A stretch of DNA of 5,825 bases from contig JARKQP010000898.1 of assembly GCA_029974875.1 (NCBI GenBank), forward strand, positions 1-5,825, in the 5' to 3' direction. The position numbers were made by a program, and so were the translations under genes. This DNA comes from Mobilitalea sp. (GTDB taxonomy: Bacteria > Bacillota_A > Clostridia > Lachnospirales > Lachnospiraceae). This document shows positions 1-5,703 of the stretch, piece by piece. The notes below the pieces were generated by a model. It had not been told where the DNA came from. It saw only the letters and a list, made by a program, of their open reading frames with translations, and made no database searches. How positions within the stretch are numbered: position 1 is the first letter of the stretch; every line of letters begins with the position of its first letter.

Positions 1-159
1 GGTAACTATGCCGGTGATCTGAGCCGAATCCCTTCAATGCTCACCTGGTTCATGGTGGCCAGCGGATTGGTTCCGGCTATTTTCGCCGCACTTGCTATCT
101 TTGTATATCGTTTCTATCCGCTTAATGTGGTAAAGGAAATGGAGGAAGCCAACCAATAA
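1..159 (+). CDS. C-terminal end of a GPH/MelB-type sugar:cation symporter (partial)
   Basis: Frame 1 is open from the window edge to TAA at 157-159 and encodes the last 52 residues of a membrane protein; the start lies outside the window. A hydrophobic helix (about residues 13-39, SMLTWFMVASGLVPAIF onward) is followed by a YRFYPLN motif and a short charged tail ending EEANQ. This pattern, a last helix then R-x-YPL and an acidic cytoplasmic tail, is typical of the glycoside-pentoside-hexuronide:cation symporter family (MelB, UidB/GusB, XynB-like). Such proteins import oligosaccharides or glycosides with Na+ or H+. The neighbouring downstream GH2 glycosidase fits this role, since transporter plus glycosidase is a common pair. 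With only the last helix visible, the family call is good but not certain and the substrate cannot be read from it. Confidence 0.75.
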   Translation, partial: GNYAGDLSRIPSMLTWFMVASGLVPAIFAALAIFVYRFYPLNVVKEMEEANQ

Positions 160-165
160 TCTAAT

Positions 166-207
166 GAGGAAACAGGCGGAGAGGATAGCTTTTCCGCCTG
201 TTTCCTC
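166..207 (+). terminator. Strong hairpin after the symporter gene, without a clear U-tract
   Basis: A perfect 15-bp inverted repeat (GAGGAAACAGGCGGA at 166-180, its complement at 193-207) begins seven bases after the symporter stop codon. Two or three further pairs, partly G-U, can close the 12-nt loop to about six. The bases after it are TGCTTAAAAC, so the run of U expected of an intrinsic terminator is missing. It may still terminate or attenuate transcription, or it may protect the 3' end of the transporter message in a transporter-glycosidase operon. The hairpin is directly visible; its role is inferred. Confidence 0.7.
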
Positions 208-221
208 TGCTTAAAACATAC

Positions 222-291
222 GTAATTGCGGAGCTGTATAGTCGGTGAAATTTTCATACAATTGGGTGGAGCTTCTGAGTTTCGCAATTAC
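222..291. promoter_or_regulatory. Long-range inverted repeat in the region before the GH2 gene
   Basis: GTAATTGCG at 222-230 is perfectly complementary to CGCAATTAC at 283-291. Pairing can continue inward to 235/278 with two G-U pairs, giving about 14 pairs around a 42-nt loop. The loop holds a smaller palindrome (TGAAA-T-TTTCA, 246-256). The hexamer GGAGCT occurs directly repeated at 230-235 and 268-273. A -10-like TATAGT lies at 237-242 but has no good -35 partner. The arrangement could be paired regulator half-sites or a folded 5' leader. No regulator can be named from the sequence. Confidence 0.45.
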
Positions 292-323
292 CTACTTTAA
301 ATATTACATAAGGAGATAATCAC

Positions 324-2522
324 ATGCGCAAAAATATCAATCTTGACCAATGGACTTTTATTAAGGAGGCGGAAGGTGCCGGGCAGGCTTTAGTGGAAAA
401 AGGTGTGCCGGTCACATTGCCCCATACCTGGAACGCTGTTGATGGCCAGGACGGGGGAAATGACTATTACCGTGGCACCTGCTGGTATGTATGCAGGCTG
501 GCACGTCCGGAGCTGTCCGAAGACGGGCGGGCTTACCTTGAGTTTAACGGTGCTGCCATGACGGCAGAGGTATATTTCAATGGAACAAAGCTTGCGAGGC
601 ACGAGGGAGGGTATTCCACCTTCCGCGTAGATATTACAGATTACTTACTGGAGAAAAACACGGTGGCTGTTTCTGTGGACAATTCAGACAATGACTATGT
701 ATACCCCCAAAAGGCGGATTTTACCTTCTATGGCGGTTTATACCGCACAGTGAACCTTATCACGGTTCCTGAATGCCATTTTGCCCTGGACTACTACGGG
801 AGTAAGGGCATAAAGATTACCCCGGTGGTGGAGGGGGCAAATGCACAGGTGACGGTGGATGTCTGGGTTAAAGGAGATCCTGGCTCCGTTGCCATAACCC
901 TTGATGGCAGGAATCAGACAGCTTACGTGCAAAAGGGGCACGCACAAGCAGTGTTTACCATAGAAAATGTCCACCTGTGGGCCGGTGTGGATGACCCGTT
1001 TCTTTATACCGCCGTTGCTGAGCTGCCTGAGGATAAGATCAGCGCGCGCTTTGGCTGCCGCAGCTTTACCTTTGACCCGGAGCAGGGGTTCTTCCTCAAC
1101 GGCCGCAGCTATCCCCTGCGCGGCGTATCGCGCCATCAAGACCGTGCCGGTGCAGGTAATGCGCTAACACCCGCCATGCATCAGGAGGATATGGCAATCA
1201 TACAGGAAATCGGCGCCAATACAATCCGTCTGGCACACTATCAGCACGACCAGTATTTTTATGACCTGTGTGATGAGGCCGGCATGGTGGTGTGGGCGGA
1301 AATTCCATATATCACAAAGCATATGCCAAGGGGGCGTGAAAATACGCTCAGCCAAATGAAAGAGCTTATCGTCCAATGCTACAACCACCCGTCCATTGTT
1401 TGCTGGGGGCTTTCAAACGAAATCACTGCAGCCGGCGGCGTGACGGAGGATCTGCTTGAAAATCACCGCCTATTGAATGATTTATGCCATTTCCTCGATA
1501 AGACGCGTCCCACTACTTTGGCAGATGTGTTCATGCTGGAGATTGAGAGCCCACTGCTTGAAATTCCGGACTTAAACAGCTATAACCTTTATTATGGCTG
1601 GTATGTGGGTGAGCTTGAAGAAAATGATTCTTTTTTTGATGAATACCACACCAGGTATCCGAAGCGTTGCATCGGGTTTTCCGAATACGGCGCAGACGCA
1701 AACCCACGTTTCCAGACGGCGGGGCCGGAGCGGGGAGACTATACAGAGACCTATCAAAGGGTATATCATGAACATATCCTGAAAATGATTAATGAGCGGC
1801 CCTACCTTTGGGCAACCCATGTGTGGAATATGTTTGATTTTGCAGCAGATGGGCGTGATGAAGGCGGAGAGCACGGTATAAACCAAAAAGGTCTGGTCAC
1901 CATGGACCGTAAGATAAAAAAGGATGCTTTTTATTTGTATAAAGCACATTGGAGCAAAGAACCCTTTGTGCATCTTTGCGGCAGCCGCTATGTGGACAGG
2001 GCAGAGGATGTCACAGAGATCACCGTATATTCCAATCAAAATACAGTCTCCCTATACGTGGATAACAAGCTGTTTGCCGAGCAGCAGGGCAAATATATAT
2101 TTAAATTCCAGGTGCCTATCCATGGCGGGCATGCTATTGAAGCAAAAGCGGAGGAATACTCAAGTATGATTACACTGCGCAAGGTTATGCAGCCAAATGA
2201 GGAATATATGTTTGCAAAAGGTGGGGACATTATTAACTGGTTTGACAAGGAGGATTTTAAACAAGGCTATTTCTCTATCAAGGACACCTTGGGAGAGCTG
2301 GGGGCACATCCCCAGGCAGGTATCCTGTTGGGACAGCTGATGTCACAGACCACCGCCAGCCGGGGGGATGTGGCCGAGAGCGTAAAGGACAATCCCAACC
2401 TGCAGAAAATAATGATGAAGACGACTCTCGAAAATATGCTTAAGCAGGTAAGGGATATGATACAACCGGAGCAGGTAAAAGCATTGAATGCCGCGCTGCA
2501 GCAGATTAAGAAACCGGAATGA
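324..2522 (+). CDS. Glycoside hydrolase family 2 enzyme, beta-galactosidase/beta-glucuronidase-like
   Basis: A 732-residue, probably cytoplasmic retaining beta-glycosidase; no signal peptide is visible. Domain order: GH2 N-terminal sugar-binding domain (about 25-148, with LPHTWN and YYRGTCWY), immunoglobulin-like domain (about 155-250), TIM barrel (about 252-545), a beta-rich domain (about 553-620) and a charged, probably helical tail (about 640-732). The expected acid/base is E366 in WGLSNE, and the nucleophile is E454 in GFSEYGAD. IRLAHY (301-306) and WNMFDF (501-506) are further family motifs. N520-x-K522 before the DRK motif aligns with the carboxylate-binding N-x-K of beta-glucuronidases, but related galactosidases may carry a similar motif, so the substrate is open. 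The start is set by AGGAG at 311-315, eight bases before ATG, and by a family-typical N-terminus. The symporter upstream would supply substrate. Confidence 0.95.
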   Translation: MRKNINLDQWTFIKEAEGAGQALVEKGVPVTLPHTWNAVDGQDGGNDYYRGTCWYVCRLARPELSEDGRAYLEFNGAAMTAEVYFNGTKLARHEGGYSTFRVDITDYLLEKNTVAVSVDNSDNDYVYPQKADFTFYGGLYRTVNLITVPECHFALDYYGSKGIKITPVVEGANAQVTVDVWVKGDPGSVAITLDGRNQTAYVQKGHAQAVFTIENVHLWAGVDDPFLYTAVAELPEDKISARFGCRSFTFDPEQGFFLNGRSYPLRGVSRHQDRAGAGNALTPAMHQEDMAIIQEIGANTIRLAHYQHDQYFYDLCDEAGMVVWAEIPYITKHMPRGRENTLSQMKELIVQCYNHPSIVCWGLSNEITAAGGVTEDLLENHRLLNDLCHFLDKTRPTTLADVFMLEIESPLLEIPDLNSYNLYYGWYVGELEENDSFFDEYHTRYPKRCIGFSEYGADANPRFQTAGPERGDYTETYQRVYHEHILKMINERPYLWATHVWNMFDFAADGRDEGGEHGINQKGLVTMDRKIKKDAFYLYKAHWSKEPFVHLCGSRYVDRAEDVTEITVYSNQNTVSLYVDNKLFAEQQGKYIFKFQVPIHGGHAIEAKAEEYSSMITLRKVMQPNEEYMFAKGGDIINWFDKEDFKQGYFSIKDTLGELGAHPQAGILLGQLMSQTTASRGDVAESVKDNPNLQKIMMKTTLENMLKQVRDMIQPEQVKALNAALQQIKKPE

Positions 2523-2551
2523 TTTGGCCGAAAGGAGCCAAAATAAGGAGG
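2523..2551 (+). other. Short hairpin and orphan Shine-Dalgarno-like site between convergent genes
   Basis: Directly after the GH2 stop codon, TTTGGC (2523-2528) can pair with GCCAAA (2537-2542) around an 8-nt loop. There is no U-tract in either direction, so it is at best a weak terminator for the two converging genes. It is followed by AAGGAGG (2545-2551), a near-perfect Shine-Dalgarno sequence on the + strand. No ATG, GTG or TTG lies at a usable distance after it. Instead, the asparaginase gene ends here on the opposite strand. The site may be chance, or a remnant of a lost downstream gene. Confidence 0.4.
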
Positions 2552-2559
2552 AAGCAGGC

Positions 2560-3552
2560 TTAATACAGGAAATCATTACTTACGGTAGTATAAAATAACC
2601 TCTGTATTTCCTCCGGATCCTTGGTTTGTCCGAGGATCCACATCAATTTGCATACCACCGCCTCGGATGTCATGTCATAGGCCTCCATAATCCTAACCTG
2701 GCTCTTTAATTCGTTTCCGACCATATACACAGCCATATCACTGCCTTCGTTGGGAACCTGGGTGGTCATGACCAGGGTCTTACCCTTTCTGGTTCCGTCC
2801 TGGATGATGTCGAAATAACGGTTTTCCGGTGACGAGGGGATCCCTCCGACGCCGTAGCTTTCTATTATGACGGCATCATTTTTCTCCAGCATATAGCCCA
2901 GGATATCGGAATCAACGCCGGGAGTCAGCTTAAACAGGCATACCTTCGGATTCAATTTATGGTAGAAGACGGGGGTATCCTTCTTAGGCTGGTGGATATA
3001 CTGGATCAGGTGTTTATCCTGTATAATCGCCAGATAGGGATAATTAATGCTGGAAAATGCCTGAAAGCTCTTGGAGTGGGTTTTTCTGGCGCGTGTTCCA
3101 AGAATCACTTTGCCGTTAAATACGATCTGTACACCGCAGGCCGTATCGGAAGCGGCATACAAAAAGCTGTCGAGCAGGTTGGTTTTGGAGTCGGTGACCT
3201 CCCTGTTAATCGGACGCTGTGCCCCGGTAATAACAATTGGCTTCGGGGAATCCGGAACCATATAGGAAAGGGCCGCAGCCGTATAGGCCATGGTATCGGT
3301 ACCGTGGCAGATGACAAAGCCGTCGTAGCTATTATAGTTATTTTCAATCGTGGCGGCGAGGGAGACCCATATCTTAGGGGACATATTAGTGCTGTCAATA
3401 TTGCAGAGCTGATAGGTATCAACCTGGCAGAGCTGAAAAACTTCAGGTACATAGCTAAGAATTTCACTTAAGTCCATCTGTGGCTGTAAACCGCTGTCTG
3501 TGGCTTTAGAGGCGATGGTGCCGCCTGTTCCGATCATAAGCATTTTTTTCAT
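2560..3552 (-). CDS. ansA: Type I (cytoplasmic) L-asparaginase
   Basis: A 330-residue protein that hydrolyses L-asparagine to aspartate and ammonia in the cytoplasm. The length is close to that of E. coli AnsA, and no signal peptide is visible, which argues for type I over the exported type II enzyme. The first catalytic threonine is T12 in the N-terminal IGTGGTIAS motif. The second signature, DGFVICHGTDTMAYTAAALSY at about 77-97, contains T85 and D86. K157 in TRARKTH is the likely catalytic lysine. DSTNMSP (53-59), VITGAQRP (107-114) and ESYGVGGIP (231-239) are further family motifs. ATG at 3552 is preferred over the in-frame ATG three codons later, because AGAGGG lies eight bases upstream of the first. 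The gene runs against both neighbours and appears to be transcribed alone. Confidence 0.95.
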   Translation of the reverse strand: MKKMLMIGTGGTIASKATDSGLQPQMDLSEILSYVPEVFQLCQVDTYQLCNIDSTNMSPKIWVSLAATIENNYNSYDGFVICHGTDTMAYTAAALSYMVPDSPKPIVITGAQRPINREVTDSKTNLLDSFLYAASDTACGVQIVFNGKVILGTRARKTHSKSFQAFSSINYPYLAIIQDKHLIQYIHQPKKDTPVFYHKLNPKVCLFKLTPGVDSDILGYMLEKNDAVIIESYGVGGIPSSPENRYFDIIQDGTRKGKTLVMTTQVPNEGSDMAVYMVGNELKSQVRIMEAYDMTSEAVVCKLMWILGQTKDPEEIQRLFYTTVSNDFLY

Positions 3553-3587
3553 AATAGTTGCCCTCTGGTTTGTGTTTGGTTAGGATT

Positions 3588-3596
3588 ATTATAGCA
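3588..3596 (-). promoter_or_regulatory. Extended -10 promoter for the asparaginase gene
   Basis: Read on the minus strand, the sequence is TGCTATAAT: a consensus -10 hexamer (3593-3588) with the TG of an extended -10 element at 3596-3595. It lies 35 bases upstream of the asparaginase ATG and would give a leader of about 28 nt. No convincing -35 hexamer is present at 16-18 bp, which extended -10 promoters tolerate. This is a sequence-based prediction. Confidence 0.65.
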
Positions 3597-3624
3597 TAAC
3601 CGGATGAAAAATATGTTAGAAATT

Positions 3625-3749
3625 AGCTTTACATAGGACAATTTATAAAGCAAGATTCCTGATAAATTAAAGCTTTCATATAGCTGGAATATTTTTTAGT
3701 AGCTTTCTTCCCGCTTATGTTTGTGCTGCCTGTGGCAGCTGCCGGGAAG
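3625..3749 (+). promoter_or_regulatory. Upstream region of the isomerase gene: AGCTTT repeats and leader hairpin
   Basis: This divergent intergenic stretch holds three direct copies of AGCTTT (3625-3630, 3671-3676, 3701-3706). The last two are extended to AGCTTTC and lie exactly 30 bp apart, and the middle one sits in the palindrome AAAGCTTT. They are followed by a two-part stem: CTTCCCG (3707-3713) with CGGGAAG (3743-3749) outside, and GCTGCC (3725-3730) with GGCAGC (3734-3739) inside around a 3-nt loop. An A-rich run follows rather than a T-run, so it is not a terminator on the + strand. It could be a structured 5' leader or an operator. I found no convincing -35/-10 pair for the isomerase gene; TTTACA at 3628-3633 is a possible -35 with only a poor -10 after it. 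Confidence 0.35.
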
Positions 3750-3785
3750 TAAAAAAATAATAAGGAGAAAAGAGGTTGAGATCAT

Positions 3786-4631
3786 ATGACAGTAAAAGCA
3801 GTCCAGCAATTTCAACTTAGAACTGTACTGGGAACAGAGAAGAAGGCAAGGGAAACCCTACGGGCCATGAAGGAAGCCGGATATGAAGGGATAGAGCTGA
3901 ACGGCTTTATGATAAAGAAAATGCCAATGATTGTCCGTATATTGACCAGGCTGGCAGGGATGCCCATAGGGCGCAGCGGAAAGCTGGACTGGAAGAAGCT
4001 GATAGCGGAATCGGGATTAAAGGTCGTAAGCATCCATGAGGATCTGGGAAGCATATTAAAGCGCCCTGAGGAAATTATCAGGGAAGCAAAGGCTTACGGC
4101 ACAGAGTATGTGGTTCTGACAGGGATGCACCGTTTTGATTTCTCAGATAAGCAGGCGGTACTGGAGCTGGCAGATAAGCTAAACCAGGCAGGAGAGCTCC
4201 TGGCGAAGGGAGGTATCCATTTCCTGTACCACAACCACAACTGTGAATTCCGCAAGGTGGAGCCGGAAAAAACTGCATATCAGCTAATTCTGGAAGCGAC
4301 AGATCCCCGGTATGTGAATTTTGAATTCGATTCCTACTGGCCCACGGAGGCGGGATGTAATGCCTTAAAGCTGATGCATACGCTGGGGGAGAGGATGAAG
4401 CTGTATCACATTAATGACCGGGGAAGCAGGGTGACCGGGCCTACCGGCTCCATCTTAATATCGGACAGTATGGAGTTGGGATATGGGACGATGAACCTGC
4501 CTGCGCTGGTAGAAACGGCAAAGCAATATGGGGTTAAAGCCGTGGTTTTGGAAAGCCATAAAAACTGGGCAGAGAAGTCACCGGTGAAATCCTTCCAGCT
4601 GAGTGCGGAATTCATGAAGAAATATGTGTAA
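3786..4631 (+). CDS. Sugar phosphate isomerase/epimerase-like protein (xylose isomerase-like TIM barrel)
   Basis: A 281-residue single-domain protein of the AP-endonuclease-2/xylose isomerase-like TIM-barrel superfamily, which includes IolE-, YcjR- and tagatose-epimerase-like enzymes. These interconvert sugars or keto-sugars using a divalent metal. Visible landmarks are GYEGIEL (32-38), VVSIHED (80-86), FLYHNHNCEF (146-155), FEFDSYW (179-185), KLYHINDR (205-212), ELGYGTMNLPALV (230-242) and VVLESHKNW (253-261). Likely metal ligands are H149, D182, H208 and E256. No signal peptide is seen, so it is probably cytoplasmic. ATG at 3786 is the first start after an in-frame stop at 3777-3779; AGAGG at 3771-3775 lies ten bases upstream, and a second Shine-Dalgarno-like AAGGAG at 3762-3767 is too distant. 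The substrate cannot be deduced; a link to the upstream glycosidase is conceivable but unproven. Confidence 0.88.
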   Translation: MTVKAVQQFQLRTVLGTEKKARETLRAMKEAGYEGIELNGFMIKKMPMIVRILTRLAGMPIGRSGKLDWKKLIAESGLKVVSIHEDLGSILKRPEEIIREAKAYGTEYVVLTGMHRFDFSDKQAVLELADKLNQAGELLAKGGIHFLYHNHNCEFRKVEPEKTAYQLILEATDPRYVNFEFDSYWPTEAGCNALKLMHTLGERMKLYHINDRGSRVTGPTGSILISDSMELGYGTMNLPALVETAKQYGVKAVVLESHKNWAEKSPVKSFQLSAEFMKKYV

Positions 4632-4671
4632 GAAAGCTTCTCGGTAATAGGGGTATATATGGAAAGGTACC

Positions 4672-4692
4672 AGTAAAAGTATAGTAAAAGTA
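4672..4692 (+). repeat. Two tandem copies of AGTAAAAGTA, period 11
   Basis: AGTAAAAGTA occurs at 4672-4681 and again at 4683-4692, separated by one T, so the period of 11 is close to one helical turn. It lies in the AT-rich intergenic region about 40 bases after the isomerase stop codon and about 120 bases before the symporter promoter. It may be simple AT-rich sequence or a binding site on one face of the helix. No function is assigned. Confidence 0.5.
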
Positions 4693-4740
4693 CAAGTGTA
4701 GATGTAAATAAAAGGATGGAATAACCATAAATCCTAAGGG

Positions 4741-4780
4741 CTGAACCGTTAAGTAAAAATAAAATCCTGAATGTTAAGTA
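4741..4780 (+). repeat. Imperfect direct repeat CTGAA-N(1-2)-GTTAAGTA upstream of the symporter promoter
   Basis: CTGAA-CC-GTTAAGTA (4741-4755) and CTGAA-T-GTTAAGTA (4767-4780) match at 13 positions with one length difference in the centre, with start points 26 bp apart. Both copies lie just upstream of the predicted symporter promoter, where an activator would bind. The repeat is seen directly; a regulatory role is inferred from position only. Confidence 0.5.
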
Positions 4781-4789
4781 GAATAATTC

Positions 4790-4818
4790 TTGTATAATAT
4801 ACCGATTTAAGGTATAAT
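4790..4818 (+). promoter_or_regulatory. Predicted sigma-A type promoter of the symporter gene, overlapped by a dyad
   Basis: TTGTAT (4790-4795) and TATAAT (4813-4818) are separated by 17 bp. This is an ideal spacing with a perfect -10 and a -35 matching three of six positions. Transcription would start near 4825 and give a leader of about 36 nt before the ATG at 4861. A second perfect TATAAT at 4793-4798 overlaps the -35 but lacks its own -35. The dyad TATACC-gatttaa-GGTATA (4798-4816) lies between and over these elements, where a repressor could block the promoter. Confidence 0.6.
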
Positions 4819-4860
4819 CATACAAAAAGATATCCTTAATATTATAATCAGGAGGGGATT

Positions 4861-5703
4861 ATGAGTAATGTACAGATTTTAATTGTCATGTGTTTATACA
4901 TGGCATTTGTTATTGGCATCGGATTATATTTTTCAAAACGTGCAAATCAAAGCTCCGAGAATTATTTTCTGGGAGGAAGATCTTTAGGTCCATGGGTTGC
5001 AGCGATGAGTGCAGAGGCATCTGACATGAGCGGGTGGCTTTTGATGGGATTGCCGGGAGTAGCCTATTTTACTGGTCTAAGTGATGCTTTCTGGACTGCA
5101 GTTGGGCTACTGCTCGGAACATATATCAATTGGCGGATCGTTGCAGAAAGACTTCACTCATACTCTATTGTTGCAGGTGACTCTATAACGATTCCGGAGT
5201 TTTTTAGTAACCGTTATAAGGAAAAGAACAAGGTAATTATGACAATAGCAGCATTATTCATATTTGTGTTCTTTACGATCTATGCTTCCAGCTGCTTTGT
5301 AACTGTTGGCAAGCTGTTTAATACCTTGTTTGGGATACAGTATCATATTATGATGATTGCGGGAGCTACATTTGTTATCGTTTACACCTTTCTGGGCGGC
5401 TTCCTTGCTGAAAGTGCTTCGGATTTTATGCAGGCTATCGTAATGATTATTGCCCTTATCGTAGTATTGATAACCGGAGTTGTGTATGCAGGGGGACTTG
5501 GAGCAATTGTGGCTAATTTACAGGAGATACCCGGATTTTTAAGCTTTTTCGGAATAGCTACTCCCCAGCTTAAGGATGGTTTACAACAGGTCGTGCAGAG
5601 TGGAGAACCTTTATTTGGGGAAACTGGAGCCTACGGACTTTTAACAATTATATCAACGATGTCCTGGGGCTCGGGTATTTTGGTATGCCTCAGGTGTTAT
5701 TAA
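4861..5703 (+). CDS. putP: Sodium:solute symporter, PutP (sodium/proline symporter) family, interrupted by a frameshift
   Basis: The N-terminal half of an SSS-family inner-membrane symporter that couples Na+ entry to solute uptake, most likely proline. Helices are visible at about 4-24, 43-66, 70-92, 124-149, 160-181, 188-211 and 255-270. NYFLGGRSLG (34-43) and ASDMSGWLLMGLPG (53-66) are PutP hallmarks; D55 and S57 match Na+-site residues of the E. coli protein. VYTFLGGFLAESASDFMQ (174-191) covers the usual GGFLA...D segment. The start is fixed by AGGAGG at 4850-4855, five bases upstream. Family similarity ends at residue 270 (MSWG); the last ten residues, SGILVCLRCY, are out of frame and the stop follows at 5701-5703. 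Full-length PutP is about 500 residues. The proline specificity is inferred from overall resemblance. Confidence 0.9.
   Translation: MSNVQILIVMCLYMAFVIGIGLYFSKRANQSSENYFLGGRSLGPWVAAMSAEASDMSGWLLMGLPGVAYFTGLSDAFWTAVGLLLGTYINWRIVAERLHSYSIVAGDSITIPEFFSNRYKEKNKVIMTIAALFIFVFFTIYASSCFVTVGKLFNTLFGIQYHIMMIAGATFVIVYTFLGGFLAESASDFMQAIVMIIALIVVLITGVVYAGGLGAIVANLQEIPGFLSFFGIATPQLKDGLQQVVQSGEPLFGETGAYGLLTIISTMSWGSGILVCLRCY

Noticed and set aside
208..323. Catabolite-responsive (cre) site before the GH2 gene
   Set aside because: The TGAAATTTTCA palindrome lacks the central CG and the spacing of the cre consensus.
1572..2039. Minus-strand open frame of 155 codons within the GH2 gene
   Set aside because: It overlaps the catalytic barrel of the GH2 enzyme, including the nucleophile region, and its translation shows no family features.
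2959..3471. Long + strand open frame of 170 codons antisense to the asparaginase gene
   Set aside because: The opposite strand encodes an unmistakable asparaginase across this stretch; the antisense frame has no ribosome site or recognisable motif and is a by-product of codon usage.
2560..3552. Archaeal GatD (glutamyl-tRNA amidotransferase subunit D) instead of asparaginase
   Set aside because: The protein lacks the extra N-terminal domain of GatD, and its length and motifs fit bacterial type I asparaginase.
3707..3749. Stem before the isomerase gene as an intrinsic terminator or attenuator
   Set aside because: It is followed by a run of A on the + strand and has no T-run on the minus strand either.
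4713..4735. Hairpin after the isomerase gene as a terminator
   Set aside because: The stem is short, bulged and AT-rich, and no T-run follows, so an intrinsic terminator is not supported.
4406..4825. Minus-strand open frame of 139 codons across the isomerase 3' end and the intergenic region
   Set aside because: It is AT-rich sequence giving a run of hydrophobic and tyrosine residues. The frame covers the conserved C-terminal part of the isomerase gene and the symporter regulatory region, and I saw no convincing ribosome site.
4843..4848. Third TATAAT just before the symporter start codon
   Set aside because: Transcription from it would begin at or inside the Shine-Dalgarno site or start codon, leaving no usable leader.
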